A DNA stretch of 64,000 bases from Hyphomicrobiales bacterium. Its GTDB lineage: Bacteria; Pseudomonadota; Alphaproteobacteria; Rhizobiales; Phreatobacteraceae. The notes under the pieces are model-generated. The model saw only the letters and a list, made by a program, of their open reading frames with translations, ran no database searches and was not told the origin of the DNA. Within the stretch, counting starts at the first letter, position 1. Each line of letters starts with the position of its first letter. The DNA lies in assembly GCA_017304475.1 (NCBI GenBank), contig JAFKKV010000015.1:62001-126000 (forward strand), written 5' to 3'. The position numbers and the translations under genes were made by a program. Positions 41,036 through 50,360 of this stretch are shown here, piece after piece.

Positions 41036-41563
41036 CTATAGGCGATCACCCGCTGCCAACCGCCGCATGGCGCCCGCATGAAACACCAGCGGCGCGCGCT
41101 CGGGCGCTTGGGCGAAGCCATCGACCCGGCCGACGAAGATCACGTGGTCGCCGCCCCAATAGCGATAGAGCGTGCGGCATTCGAAACGGGCCGCCACATC
41201 GGCCAGCATGGGAATGCCCTCTGGTCCCTCCTCCGTCTCGATGCCGGCGAAGCGGTCGATGCCCGAGCGGGCGAACTGCCGGGCGAGCGCCTCCTGGCCC
41301 TCGGCCAGGACATGGACGACGAAATGGCTCGCCTCCTCGAAGGCGGCATGGCTCGATGAGCTCGCCGCCAGGCTCCAGAGTACCAGCGGCGGGTCGAGCG
41401 ACAGGGAGCTGAAGGAATTGACCGTGACGCCGCAGGGCCTGCCCGCGCGGCTCCGGCTGGTCACCACCGTCACGCCGGTGACGAAACGGCCGAGCGCATC
41501 GCGGAAGGCGCGCTGGTCCAATGGCTGGGCGAGCGCCTCGTCCTTCAAAACGGCATATCCCAT
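41036..41563 (-). CDS. Flavin reductase (HpaC/FRED-like)
   Basis: The product is 175 aa. The flavin reductase domain is seen in FRDALGRFVTGVTVVTSRS, GVTVNSFSSLSLDPPLVLW and FAGIETEEGPEGIPML; the last segment is the usual substrate/flavin cap. It supplies reduced flavin to the LLM monooxygenase 94 nt downstream. It is transcribed divergently from the LysR regulator. Confidence 0.92.
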   Translation of the reverse strand: MGYAVLKDEALAQPLDQRAFRDALGRFVTGVTVVTSRSRAGRPCGVTVNSFSSLSLDPPLVLWSLAASSSSHAAFEEASHFVVHVLAEGQEALARQFARSGIDRFAGIETEEGPEGIPMLADVAARFECRTLYRYWGGDHVIFVGRVDGFAQAPERAPLVFHAGAMRRLAAGDRL

Positions 41564-41671
41564 GGCAGCCTCCGGCCGACGGCCCGGTCCCGGACAAAAC
41601 CCGGAAACCGGTGCGACGATCGAAGGCTAAAGGTTCCTCTTCCCTTGAGAATGCGATAAGAGGCGATCCCA

Positions 41672-41692
41672 GTTATAGGCCATGGATATAAC
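41672..41692. promoter_or_regulatory. Candidate LysR operator in the divergent promoter
   Basis: Inverted repeat GTTATA-N9-TATAAC sits 2 nt before the TTG start of the lysR gene and about 110 nt upstream of the flavin reductase. LysR proteins bind such T-N11-A type dyads and often repress themselves from that position. It overlaps the region where a ribosome site would be expected, so the lysR gene lacks one. Confidence 0.45.
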
Positions 41693-41694
41693 CC

Positions 41695-42633
41695 TTGGAT
41701 CTCCGTCACATCACGGCTTTCGTCGCGGCCTATGAAGAGGGCAGCATCAACCGGGCGGCACAGCGGCTGAACCTGGCGCAGCCGAGCGTCAGCGGCATCC
41801 TGCGCGACCTGGAGGCCGAGATCGGCGGTCCCCTGTTCGAGCGCCTGGCGCGCGGCGCCCGCCCGACCAGCGCCGGCGACACCTTCTACAAACATTGCCT
41901 GCGCGTGCTGGCCGAGGTCGACGCGGCGCGCAAATCGGTGGTCAGCGGCGTCGACCGGATCGCCGGGCCGGTCCATATCGGCCTGGCACCGACGGTCGCC
42001 AAGGGCCTGATGCCGCGCTTCATCGCCGGCTATCTCGCCGACTATCCGGATGTCCAGCTGCGCATCGCGGAGGCCTTTTCCGGCCCGCTCGCGGAATGGA
42101 CGCTGTCGGGCGACGTCGATTTCGCCGTGGTCGCGGTGCCGCCGGCCGACCGGCGCCTGGTGATCCGGCGGCTGGCGCCCGACCCGATCTTCCTGATCTC
42201 GGCCCCCGGCGGCCTCGCCGCCACCTCGTCCGGTCCGCTCTCCGCCATGCCGCCTTTGAAACTGGTCCTGCCCTCACCGCGCAACGGCCTGCGCACCATG
42301 CTCGACCGCTACATCCATGCCGCCAACCTGCCGGTCGAGCGGCTGATCGAGATCGACAGCCTGCATGGCATTCTGGAGGTGGTGAAGCGCAGCGACTGGG
42401 TGACGCTCCTGTCGATCACCTCCATCCTGAAAGAGCTCGAGCGCGGCGAACTGGCGGCGCGGCGCACCGACCCGCCGGTCGACCTGGAATTCTATCTGGT
42501 CCACCCGGCCCGTCGCGCCTTGTCGGCGGCGGCCGCCTTGTTCGTCCAGCGCCTGGAGCAGGCCTTTGCCGAAAGCCAGGCCGAATGGGCGCCGCTCGTC
42601 GCCGGTGAATCAGGCCAGCCCACGATCCGGTAA
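41695..42633 (+). CDS. LysR family regulator of the flavin monooxygenase genes
   Basis: The product is 312 aa. The start must be TTG 41695: an in-frame TAA lies two codons upstream, and the protein then begins MDLRHITAFVAAYEEGSINR, the canonical LysR opening. The HTH is followed by an effector domain (GPVHIGLAPTVAKGLMPRFIAGYLADYPDVQLRI). The divergent target is the flavin reductase/LLM pair. A TTG start without a visible ribosome site suggests low, possibly self-limited expression. Confidence 0.88.
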   Translation: MDLRHITAFVAAYEEGSINRAAQRLNLAQPSVSGILRDLEAEIGGPLFERLARGARPTSAGDTFYKHCLRVLAEVDAARKSVVSGVDRIAGPVHIGLAPTVAKGLMPRFIAGYLADYPDVQLRIAEAFSGPLAEWTLSGDVDFAVVAVPPADRRLVIRRLAPDPIFLISAPGGLAATSSGPLSAMPPLKLVLPSPRNGLRTMLDRYIHAANLPVERLIEIDSLHGILEVVKRSDWVTLLSITSILKELERGELAARRTDPPVDLEFYLVHPARRALSAAAALFVQRLEQAFAESQAEWAPLVAGESGQPTIR

Positions 42634-42876
42634 GGCGCCCGGGCGGGGGCCGTCGGGCCGCCTCGACCCGCAGGCGGCGCCTCAAATCGGCCCCAAATCA
42701 GTCCGTTTCCCGCCAAAACATGTGTCGGCCGGGGCACATTCCGCCGCCGAACGCTGTGGCCAAGCCGCGAAAACAGGCACCGCGGCGCCCGCCCCGATTG
42801 ACGCCGGACCGGGCATTCGGGCTTCTCGCCGCATTGCAATGCGTACGATCCAATCAGGATTAGGAAAAGCATCGTC

Positions 42877-43644
42877 ATGAAGAAGTTTCTGCTCGCGGGC
42901 GCAGCCCTTGCCGCTCTTGCCTCCGGCGCCCAGGCCGCCGATCTCGGGGTCCAGCGCGTCGCCGTCCCGGCCGCGATCGTCTCGCCGGTGTTCAACTGGA
43001 CCGGCTTCTATGTCGGTGGCTATGTCGGCGGCAGCTCGCGCCAGTCGCGCTTTACCGATGTCAACGGTTACAACCTTGCCGGCGAAAGCTGGAACGTGAA
43101 CCGCACGAGCTTCCTCGGTGGTCTGACCGCCGGCTACAACTGGCAGCTGACCCCCAGCTTCCTGCTCGGCGTCGAGGCTGAAGTCGGCTATCTCGGCGGT
43201 GCCCGCCGCGCTCAGCCCAGCTCGGCCGGTCTCGACACCACCGGCCGCATCAATGACAGCGTCTACGGCCTGCTGACGGCCCGCGCCGGCTTCACGGTCG
43301 ATCGCGCCCTGTTCTTCGTCAAGGGCGGTTTGGCTCTCGGCGGCGGCAGCCTGCGCATCAGCGACACCTGCACCGCGGCTCCCTGCGGTCCGGGCACCCT
43401 GGCCGGGTCGCGCTCGACCGATTTCGGCTGGACCATCGGCGGCGGCGTGGAATATGCGGTCGCTCAGAACTGGACGATCAAGGGCGAATATAACTACGTT
43501 CGCTTCAACAACCGCACGATCAATGCCGTGTCCGGTGCCAATGCCGCTTTTGCCTATGGCGTGAGCAACAACGATGCGCACCTGTTCAAGGTCGGCGTGA
43601 ACTATCTGTTCTCGACCGGTCCGGGCGCCGTGACCCGCTACTGA
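42877..43644 (+). CDS. Outer-membrane beta-barrel protein (Omp25/RopB-like)
   Basis: The product is 255 aa. A signal peptide (KKFLLAGAALAALASGAQA) is followed by an 8-strand type barrel with alternating residues (NWTGFYVGGYVGG, TAGYNWQLTPSFLLGVEAEVGY, WTIKGEYNYVRF, FKVGVNYLF). It is a major surface protein family in Hyphomicrobiales, with some immune role in related pathogens. A strong terminator follows, so it is a stand-alone gene. Codon use and lower complexity suggest high expression, which is an inference. Confidence 0.92.
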   Translation: MKKFLLAGAALAALASGAQAADLGVQRVAVPAAIVSPVFNWTGFYVGGYVGGSSRQSRFTDVNGYNLAGESWNVNRTSFLGGLTAGYNWQLTPSFLLGVEAEVGYLGGARRAQPSSAGLDTTGRINDSVYGLLTARAGFTVDRALFFVKGGLALGGGSLRISDTCTAAPCGPGTLAGSRSTDFGWTIGGGVEYAVAQNWTIKGEYNYVRFNNRTINAVSGANAAFAYGVSNNDAHLFKVGVNYLFSTGPGAVTRY

Positions 43645-43674
43645 TCACCTCGCGATCTCCAGGGATCGTGACGG

Positions 43675-43706
43675 ACGGGCCGCCTTCGGGCGGCCCGTTT
43701 TCGTTT
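43675..43706 (+). terminator. Rho-independent terminator after the Omp25-like gene
   Basis: A perfect 10-bp stem ACGGGCCGCC (43675-43684) / GGCGGCCCGT (43689-43698) with a TTCG loop is followed by TTTCGTTT. It ends the outer-membrane protein transcript 30 nt after the stop codon and also lies before the convergent kinase gene's end. Confidence 0.88.
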
Positions 43707-43712
43707 GGCGGC

Positions 43713-44726
43713 TCAGGTGAATTCGGCCGCCCGCCTGGCAAACACGCCCGCCAGCCGGCCGACCGCCTCGGCATTGTCGGCGGCAGCGGTCCCCGCCCTG
43801 GCCCGCACCGCGATGCCCTCGAAGATCGCCGCCCAGCGGAACATGGCATAGGCCATGTGGAAGGGCTGCAGCCGCGCGCCGTGCCTTGCCAGGGCATAAT
43901 AGTCGGCTTCGAAGACTGCCTGGGGCGGAATGCCCAAAGCACCGAGATCGAGGCCCGCCAGCCCGCCATATTCATCCGGCGCGGTCTGCCAGGTCATGCA
44001 GCAATGGCTGAGGTCGCCGAGCGGATGACCAAGCGTCGAGAGCTCCCAGTCGAGCACGGCGATGACCCGTGGTTCGCTCGGATGGAACATCAGATTGCCC
44101 AGGCGATAGTCGCCGTGCGCGATGCCTGACGTATTGTCCTGAGGGATATGCTGCGGCAGCCAGGCCATCAGGCGCGCGAAATGCGGATCCTTGTCGCTGC
44201 CCGCCGCCACAAGCTGCTTCGACCAGCGGCCGATCTGGCGCGCAAAATAGTCGCCCGGCCGACCGAAATCGCCGAGGCCACGGGCGGCCGGGTCGACATT
44301 GTGCAGGGCCGCCAGCGTCTCGGCCATGGAGCGGTACATGGCCCGGCGCTCCTCCGGCGCGACGCCGTCGAGCGCGCAATCGTGGAACACCCGGCCCTCG
44401 AGCCGCTCCATCACGTAGAAGGGCGTGCCGACAATGCTGCGGTCGTCGCAATAGAGGAGCGCCGGGGGAACCGGCACGTCGGTGCCTGCAAGCGCCGAGA
44501 TGACCCGGTATTCCCGGTCGATCGCATGGGCCGAGGGCAGGAGGTCGCCCGGCGGCTGCTTGCGCAGCACCAGGCGCCGTGTGTCATAGCTCACGAAGAA
44601 GGTCGGGTTGGACTGCCCCCCGGAGATCCTCGCTATCTCCGGACGGCCGCCCGACAGACCGAGCGCCTGCCGGAGATAGCCGTCCAGCCGGCCCGCATCG
44701 AACTCGACCGTCCTGTCCTCAGTCAT
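43713..44726 (-). CDS. APH-like kinase (ACAD10/11 N-terminal-type)
   Basis: The product is 337 aa. The kinase fold is shown by SGGQSNPTFFVSYDTRRLVLRKQPPG, the Brenner-type HGDYRLGNLMFHP catalytic loop and VIAVLDWELSTLGHPLGDL, so it should be active. In eukaryotes this domain is fused to an acyl-CoA dehydrogenase in ACAD10/ACAD11, and in Pseudomonas LvaA it phosphorylates a 4-hydroxyacyl-CoA in levulinate degradation. Here the dehydrogenase is the next gene upstream on the same strand, 16 nt away, so the pair is probably a split version of that system. Confidence 0.86.
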   Translation of the reverse strand: MTEDRTVEFDAGRLDGYLRQALGLSGGRPEIARISGGQSNPTFFVSYDTRRLVLRKQPPGDLLPSAHAIDREYRVISALAGTDVPVPPALLYCDDRSIVGTPFYVMERLEGRVFHDCALDGVAPEERRAMYRSMAETLAALHNVDPAARGLGDFGRPGDYFARQIGRWSKQLVAAGSDKDPHFARLMAWLPQHIPQDNTSGIAHGDYRLGNLMFHPSEPRVIAVLDWELSTLGHPLGDLSHCCMTWQTAPDEYGGLAGLDLGALGIPPQAVFEADYYALARHGARLQPFHMAYAMFRWAAIFEGIAVRARAGTAAADNAEAVGRLAGVFARRAAEFT

Positions 44727-44742
44727 GGCCTGTCCCGTCCGT

Positions 44743-45954
44743 TCACGCCTGCGCCACCGGCCAGCGCCAGAAGTCCGGGCCCTCGCCGCTCAGCGCCCGG
44801 CTGAGCACCATGCGATGAACCTCGTCGGCGCCGTCGACGAGCCGGGCCTGGCGGGCGTAGCGATAGATCCATTCGAGCACGGTATCCTTGGAATAGCCAC
44901 GCGCGCCATTGATCTGGATCGCCACGTCGGCGGCCTGGTGCAAGGTATTGGCTGCCTGGATCTTGGCCATCGAGACCTCCTTGCGGGCGAAATTGCCGCG
45001 ATCGAGCTCCCAGGCGGCCTTCATCACCAGGAGCCGGCCGATCTCGATATTCATGGCGAGCCCGCCGAGCATCAGCTGCACGCTTTCCCGGTCGGCGAGC
45101 CTGACGCCGAAGCCGTGGCGCACCGCCGCATAGTCGTTGGCGATCTCGACGCAGCGCTTGGCGAGACCCAGCCAGCGCATGCAATGGGTCAGGCGGGCCG
45201 GCCCGAGCCGGATCTGGGTGATCTTCATGCCCTGCCCCTCGCCCATCAGGACGTCCTCGGGCTGGACGGTCAGGCCGTCGAATTCGAGCTCGCAATGGCC
45301 GCCATGTTCCTCAGGCCCCATGATGCCGATGCGCCGGACGATCTTCCAGCCGGGCTGGTCGCGGTGGAACAGGAAGGCGGTGAGGCCGCTGCGCGGATTG
45401 TCGGAAGTGCGCGCCACCAGGATGAAATGGGCCGCGGTCTCGGCGCCGGTGATGAACCATTTGCGGCCGTGGATGCGGTAAGAGCCGTCGGCCTGCTTTT
45501 CCGCCGTGGTCTGGATCATCGACGGATCGGAGCCGCCACCCGGATTGGGCTCGGTCATGGCGAAGGCGGAGCGGACCTGGCCGTCGACGATCGGGTCGAG
45601 CCAGCGCTTCTTCTGGTCGGGCGTGGCGATCGCCTCGAGCACCATCATGTTGCCGTCGTCGGGGGCCGCCGAATTGAACACGGCCGGCCCGAAGATCGAG
45701 CGGTTCATCGCCTCGTAGCAGACCGCCATGCCCATGCGCCCGACGCCGAGACCGCCCGTCTCCGGTTTCAGCTGCAGGCACCACAGCCCCTGGGCGCGGG
45801 CCTTGGCCCTGACCCGGTCGAGCAGCCCGATCTCAATGTTCTCGTGGGCGTCATAGGCGGCGGGATCGGCCTCCAGCGGCAGGATCTCCTTGTCGACGAA
45901 AGCGGCGATGCGCGAGCGCAGGGCGTCGAGTTCAGGCGAAATCGTGAAATCCAT
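44743..45954 (-). CDS. Acyl-CoA dehydrogenase (ACAD10/11-type), partner of the APH-like kinase
   Basis: The product is 403 aa. The start at 45954 gives MDFTISPELDALRSRI, and a long upstream frame was rejected. Family features are FAMTEPNPGGGSDPSMIQTTA, GRKWFITGAETAAHFILVAR and the C-terminal ANTLHQAADVAIQINGARGYSKDTVLEWIYRYARQARLVDG. In this group the enzyme acts on a phosphorylated 4-hydroxyacyl-CoA or a related substrate after the kinase step. The TetR gene is divergent and may control the pair. Confidence 0.88.
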   Translation of the reverse strand: MDFTISPELDALRSRIAAFVDKEILPLEADPAAYDAHENIEIGLLDRVRAKARAQGLWCLQLKPETGGLGVGRMGMAVCYEAMNRSIFGPAVFNSAAPDDGNMMVLEAIATPDQKKRWLDPIVDGQVRSAFAMTEPNPGGGSDPSMIQTTAEKQADGSYRIHGRKWFITGAETAAHFILVARTSDNPRSGLTAFLFHRDQPGWKIVRRIGIMGPEEHGGHCELEFDGLTVQPEDVLMGEGQGMKITQIRLGPARLTHCMRWLGLAKRCVEIANDYAAVRHGFGVRLADRESVQLMLGGLAMNIEIGRLLVMKAAWELDRGNFARKEVSMAKIQAANTLHQAADVAIQINGARGYSKDTVLEWIYRYARQARLVDGADEVHRMVLSRALSGEGPDFWRWPVAQA

Positions 45955-46080
45955 CAGCCAACCTCTTTTCGTCAAATTCCGAGCGAGCGCTCGTTTTATA
46001 AATTGGCGTTTGCCCTGTGGCAATGATACGAATGGCTGGTCTTGCACCACGGTCGCGATCACCTGGCGGAAGGATTGGCA

Positions 46081-46779
46081 TTGGACCGGCTCTCGACCTT
46101 TCAGGCGCGCCACGACCTGAGCACCGAGGCGCTTTGCGCGCGCATCCTGGCGCGCCACCGCGACGCCATCCGGGTCAAGAAGCCGCATCTGGCCACCGCC
46201 AATCTCGCCCGCATCATCGACGCGACGCTGAAGCTTGCGAACCGCACCTCGTTCCACTCGATGACGCTGCGCGACCTGGTGCGCGAGACCGGCCTCAGCA
46301 TGGGCGCGCTCTATGCCTATTTCGACGGCAAGGACACGCTGCTCGCGATGATCCTCGACACCGTCTCGGATGTCGTCACCGAGATCCTGGACCAGCCGCC
46401 CGCCGAGGTTGTCGATGCGCCCGTGGCGCGGCTGGCCTGGTTCATCCGCAGCCATGTCTTCCTGTCGGAGACCATGCTGCCCTGGTTCGTCTTCTCCTAC
46501 ATGGAGGCCAAGGCCTTTCCGCCGAGGGAGCGCCGGAAGGCCACCGCCAGCGAGCAGCGCACCGAGGCGATGATCGCGGCCGCGCTCGAGGCCGGCCGGG
46601 ACAAGGGCTGTTTCGCGGTCGGCGACATCGCGATGACCGCCGCCCTGATCAAGCCGATGATCCAGGACTGGTATGTCAAGCGCGCGAAGTACCGCAAACG
46701 CAATGTCGGTCCCGAGGCCTTCGCCGAGGCGCTGATCGGCTTCGTCGAGGCCTCGATCCTTGGGCGTCCCCGCGCCTGA
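46081..46779 (+). CDS. TetR/AcrR family regulator of the kinase/acyl-CoA dehydrogenase pair
   Basis: The product is 232 aa. The start is set at TTG 46081 because GGAAGGA lies 6 nt before it; an in-frame TTG at 46042 has no such site, and no ATG occurs before the HTH. The HTH is ANLARIIDATLKLANRTSFHSMTLRDLVRETGLSMGALYAYFDGKDTL. The rest is a helical ligand domain. It is divergent from the ACAD gene (gap 126 nt), the usual arrangement for regulators that sense acyl-CoA. Confidence 0.85.
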   Translation: MDRLSTFQARHDLSTEALCARILARHRDAIRVKKPHLATANLARIIDATLKLANRTSFHSMTLRDLVRETGLSMGALYAYFDGKDTLLAMILDTVSDVVTEILDQPPAEVVDAPVARLAWFIRSHVFLSETMLPWFVFSYMEAKAFPPRERRKATASEQRTEAMIAAALEAGRDKGCFAVGDIAMTAALIKPMIQDWYVKRAKYRKRNVGPEAFAEALIGFVEASILGRPRA

Positions 46780-47018
46780 ACCCTGCGGCCGCGCTCCTTA
46801 CCGGTTTTTTATTTGACTTGAACGCCCGGCGGGAGCATTGGGCGCGCAACGGCGTGCCTGCCCGTTTCGGCGCCGGACCTCAGAGACTTCAACGACAATG
46901 CCCAGCGACAGTAGCAGCCGATTGTCCAAGCCGCTGACGGCGCGCGTGCCGGCCTGATCTCCTGAGATCGGCTCACCCGTGACCGTCGCGGCCGACGATC
47001 ACGCCCATAAGGTGAGCC

Positions 47019-48770
47019 ATGAATTCCCGCCCGATCTTCGAGGCGATGCGGCAGGCCCCGCTCGGTCTGCGCCTCGGCGCCTATGCCCCCAATCTTTTCG
47101 ATCTCGTCGCCTTCATCCTGGTGATCGGCGTCCTGAGCCTGATCGCCCATTCGGTGCAGGACATGCGGGCGCCGCTTGCCGCCCTCGACATCACGCCGGT
47201 CCGCCTCGACCCGTGGCTGCTGCCCGAATATGCCGCGCGCACGACGCTGCGCCTGTTCGCCGCCATGGCCGCCTCGCTGGTCTTCACCTTCATCGTCGCG
47301 ACGCTCGCGGCCAAGAGCCGGCGGGCGGCCATGGTGATCATTCCGACCCTCGACATCCTGCAGTCCGTGCCGGTGCTCGGTTTCCTGACCTTCACCGTGG
47401 TGTTCTTCCTGCACCTGTTCCCGGGCAGCCAGCTCGGCGCCGAATGCGCCGCGATCTTCGCCATTTTCACCGCCCAGGCCTGGAACATGGCCTTTTCCTT
47501 CTACCAGTCGCTGCGCACCGTGCCCGGCGACCTGCAGGAGGTCAGCCGGCAGTTCCAGTTCTCGCCCTGGCTGCGCTTCTGGCGCCTGGAAGCCCCCTTC
47601 GCCGTGCCGGGCCTCGTCTGGAACGCCATGATGTCCATGTCGGGCGCCTGGTTCTTCGTGGTCGCCTCCGAGGCGATCTCGGTGGGCGACGTGACGGTGG
47701 CGCTGCCCGGTATCGGCTCCTGGCTGGCGCTGGCCATCGACAAGCGCGACATGACCGCGGTGGCGCTGGCCGTCGCCGCCATCGCCGTCACCATCCTGAT
47801 CTACGACCAGCTGGTGTTCCGGCCGATCGTCGCCTGGGCCGACAAGTTCCGCTTCGAGACCACCGCCGCCCAGCAGCGGCCGCAATCCTGGGTCTTCGAC
47901 CTGGTGCGCAAGACACGGCTGATGAAGCGCATGTTCCAGCCGGCCGCCTGGCTGATCGGCCAGGTCGCGCGGCTGGCGGTGCGGACCGGCGGCCGGGCCG
48001 GCATCACCGTTCCGAGCCTTGCCGGGCCGATCGCCGGCGGCGCCTGGTTCGCCCTGGTCGGCGTCGCGGTCGCCTATGGCCTCTGGCACATGGTCAGCTA
48101 TCTCTCGGCGACACTGGCGCTGAGCGATCTCGTCACCGCCGTCGGCTATGGCCTGTTCACGCTGGCCCGGGTGCTGGTGCTGATCGCACTGGCCTCCCTC
48201 GTCTGGGTCCCGGTCGGCGTCTGGATCGGACTTCGGCCGGCGGTCGCCCAGAAGGTCCAGCCGATCGCCCAGTTCCTCGCCGCCTTCCCGGCCAATGTGC
48301 TGTTCCCCTTCGCCGTCGTGCTGATCGTCTCGTTCGGGCTCGACGCCAATATCTGGCTGTCGCCGCTGATGGTGCTCGGCACCCAGTGGTACATCCTGTT
48401 CAACGTCATTGCCGGTGCCAGCGCCTTTCCCACCGACCTGCGCGAGGTTTCCACCCTGTTCCGGCTGAAGACCTGGCAATGGTGGCGGCGGGTCATCCTG
48501 CCCGGCATCTTCCCCTATTACGTCACCGGCGCGCTGACCGCCTCGGGCGGCTCCTGGAACGCCAGCATCGTCGCCGAGGTGGCGACCTGGGGCGACACCA
48601 AGCTCAAGGCGGCCGGGCTTGGCTCCTATATCGCCGATGCCACCACGGCGGGCGACTATCCACGCGTCGTGCTCGGTGTCGCGGTCATGTCGCTGTTCGT
48701 GGTGATCTTCAACCAGGTGCTCTGGCGGCCGCTCTATCGCTTCGCCGAGCGTCGCCTCACCTTGAACTGA
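47019..48770 (+). CDS. Fused double permease of a nitrate/sulfonate-type ABC importer
   Basis: The product is 583 aa. It carries two BPD_transp_1 domains in tandem (about residues 20-270 and 330-580) joined by a cytosolic linker, each with six or so membrane segments. EAA-like loops are visible in each half (VPGDLQEVSRQFQFSPWLRFWRLEAPFAVPG and FPTDLREVSTLFRLKTWQWWRRVILPGIFPY). Fused permeases of this kind occur in NitT/TauT-type systems. The gene precedes the ATPase by 11 nt. No binding protein was found in the window. Confidence 0.9.
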   Translation: MNSRPIFEAMRQAPLGLRLGAYAPNLFDLVAFILVIGVLSLIAHSVQDMRAPLAALDITPVRLDPWLLPEYAARTTLRLFAAMAASLVFTFIVATLAAKSRRAAMVIIPTLDILQSVPVLGFLTFTVVFFLHLFPGSQLGAECAAIFAIFTAQAWNMAFSFYQSLRTVPGDLQEVSRQFQFSPWLRFWRLEAPFAVPGLVWNAMMSMSGAWFFVVASEAISVGDVTVALPGIGSWLALAIDKRDMTAVALAVAAIAVTILIYDQLVFRPIVAWADKFRFETTAAQQRPQSWVFDLVRKTRLMKRMFQPAAWLIGQVARLAVRTGGRAGITVPSLAGPIAGGAWFALVGVAVAYGLWHMVSYLSATLALSDLVTAVGYGLFTLARVLVLIALASLVWVPVGVWIGLRPAVAQKVQPIAQFLAAFPANVLFPFAVVLIVSFGLDANIWLSPLMVLGTQWYILFNVIAGASAFPTDLREVSTLFRLKTWQWWRRVILPGIFPYYVTGALTASGGSWNASIVAEVATWGDTKLKAAGLGSYIADATTAGDYPRVVLGVAVMSLFVVIFNQVLWRPLYRFAERRLTLN

Positions 48771-48781
48771 CGGAGGCAGCG

Positions 48782-50119
48782 ATGCTGAACCACACCGTGA
48801 TGTCCCCGCCCGCCCCGGCCACCCTGCGCAATGCCCTGGTTTCGGTCGAGAACCTGCGCCACCTCTATCGCAAGGGTTCCGCCAGCGACCTCCTGGTGCT
48901 CGACGACGTCCAGGTCGCCTTGCACGAGAACGAGATCGTCTCGCTGCTCGGCCGCTCCGGTTCGGGCAAGTCGACGCTGCTGCGCATCATTGCCGGCCTG
49001 ATGCCGGCAAGCGCCGGAACGGTCACCATCGACGGCCAGCCGGTCAAGGGGCCGGCGAGCCAGGTCGCCATGGTGTTCCAGTCCTTTGCCCTGTTTCCCT
49101 GGCTGACCGTCCTGGAAAATGTCGAGATCGGCCTGGAGGCCCAGGGCGTGGCGCCGGCCGAGCGGCGCAAGCGCGCGCTCGCCGCCATCGACCTGATCGG
49201 CCTAGACGGCTTCGAGAGCGCCTACCCGAAGGAATTGTCGGGCGGCATGCGCCAGCGGGTCGGGCTGGCGCGCGCGCTGGTCGTCCACCCCAAGGTGCTC
49301 TTGATGGACGAGCCCTTCTCGGCGCTCGACGTCCTGACCGCAGAGACGCTGCGCACCGACCTGCTCGACCTGTGGGCCGAAGGCCGCATGCCGATCCGCG
49401 CGATCCTGCTGGTCACCCACAATATCGAGGAGGCGGTGCTGATGTCCGACCGCATCCTGGTCTTCTCGTCCAATCCCGGCCGGGTCATCGCCGAGATCAA
49501 GGTCGATCTGCCGCAGCCGCGCAATCGCCTCGACCCGGCCTTCCGCCAGATCGTCGACGACATCTATGCCCGCATGACTGCCAGGACGACATCGCCGGCC
49601 CAGCGCGGCGGCACCTTTCTCGGCAGCGGCCTCGGCATGGTGCTGCCGCATGTCTCGACCAACGTGCTGTCCGGCCTGATGGAGGCGGTCTCCGGCCCGC
49701 CACATCATGGCCGCGCCACCTTGCAGGCGCTCGCTTCCGAGCTGCAGCTCGAGGTCGACGAACTGTTCCCGATGGCCGAGACGCTGCAGCTGCTGCGCTT
49801 CGCCGAACTCGATTCCGGCGTCGTTCGGCTGACCGATGAGGGCCAGCGTTTCGCCGCCGGCGAGGTCGACGCGCGCAAGAGCCTGTTCGCCCAGCACCTC
49901 ATCGCCTATGTGCCGCTCGCCGCCCATATCCGGCGCGTGCTCGACGAACGCCCGAGCCATCGGGCCCCCGCCGCCCGTTTCCAGGACGAACTGGAGGACC
50001 ACATGTCGGAGAGCTTCGCCGAACAGACGCTCGGCGGCGTCACCTCCTGGGCCCGCTACGCCGAAGCCTTCGCCTTCGACCAGACGACCGGCATGTTCAG
50101 CCTGGAGAACCCGGATTGA
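48782..50119 (+). CDS. NitT/TauT-type ABC ATPase with C-terminal AAA-associated domain
   Basis: The product is 445 aa. Residues about 18-260 form the ATPase (Walker A GRSGSGKST, signature LSGGMRQRVGLARAL, Walker B VLLMDEPFSALD, H-loop VTHNIEEA). Residues about 290-440 form the AAA_assoc_C domain (LQALASELQLEVDELFPMAETLQLLRFAEL), which is seen in some nitrate/sulfonate-type ATPases and is probably regulatory. The start at 48782 follows GGAGGCAGCG. It pairs with the fused permease. Confidence 0.92.
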   Translation: MLNHTVMSPPAPATLRNALVSVENLRHLYRKGSASDLLVLDDVQVALHENEIVSLLGRSGSGKSTLLRIIAGLMPASAGTVTIDGQPVKGPASQVAMVFQSFALFPWLTVLENVEIGLEAQGVAPAERRKRALAAIDLIGLDGFESAYPKELSGGMRQRVGLARALVVHPKVLLMDEPFSALDVLTAETLRTDLLDLWAEGRMPIRAILLVTHNIEEAVLMSDRILVFSSNPGRVIAEIKVDLPQPRNRLDPAFRQIVDDIYARMTARTTSPAQRGGTFLGSGLGMVLPHVSTNVLSGLMEAVSGPPHHGRATLQALASELQLEVDELFPMAETLQLLRFAELDSGVVRLTDEGQRFAAGEVDARKSLFAQHLIAYVPLAAHIRRVLDERPSHRAPAARFQDELEDHMSESFAEQTLGGVTSWARYAEAFAFDQTTGMFSLENPD

Positions 50120-50173
50120 GGGTGAGCGCCTGCGCGCAGCCGAGGCCGCCCTGGAGACAAAAGCCCAACGCGA

Positions 50174-50339
50174 TCAACCCTCTCCCAAAGGGAGAGGGTG
50201 GCAGCGTCAGCTGCCGGGTGAGGGGCGTAGGCGTCGAGAATTGATCGCGATGCTCGTCGAGCATGCAGTCTTCTCCGGAGATGGACCACCCCTCACCCGG
50301 CGCCTGACGGCGCCGCCCTCTCCCTTTGGGAGAAGGTTC
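50174..50339. repeat. Palindromic repeat, family A, copy 3
   Basis: It starts TCAACCCTCTCCCAAAGGGAGAGGG and ends CCCTTTGGGAGAAGGTTC, with the right end slightly degraded (GAAGG for GAGGG). The internal GGCAGCGTCAGCTGCC and GGCGCCTGACGGCGCC hairpins are retained. It occupies most of the 241-nt gap between the ATPase and the MBL hydrolase genes, which are convergent. Confidence 0.86.
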
Positions 50340-50360
50340 TCGTCGGGTTGCGCGCCGCGC

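Noticed and set aside
46042..46080. A longer TetR start at TTG 46042
   Set aside because: It has no ribosome site, whereas TTG 46081 is preceded by GGAAGGA at 6 nt.
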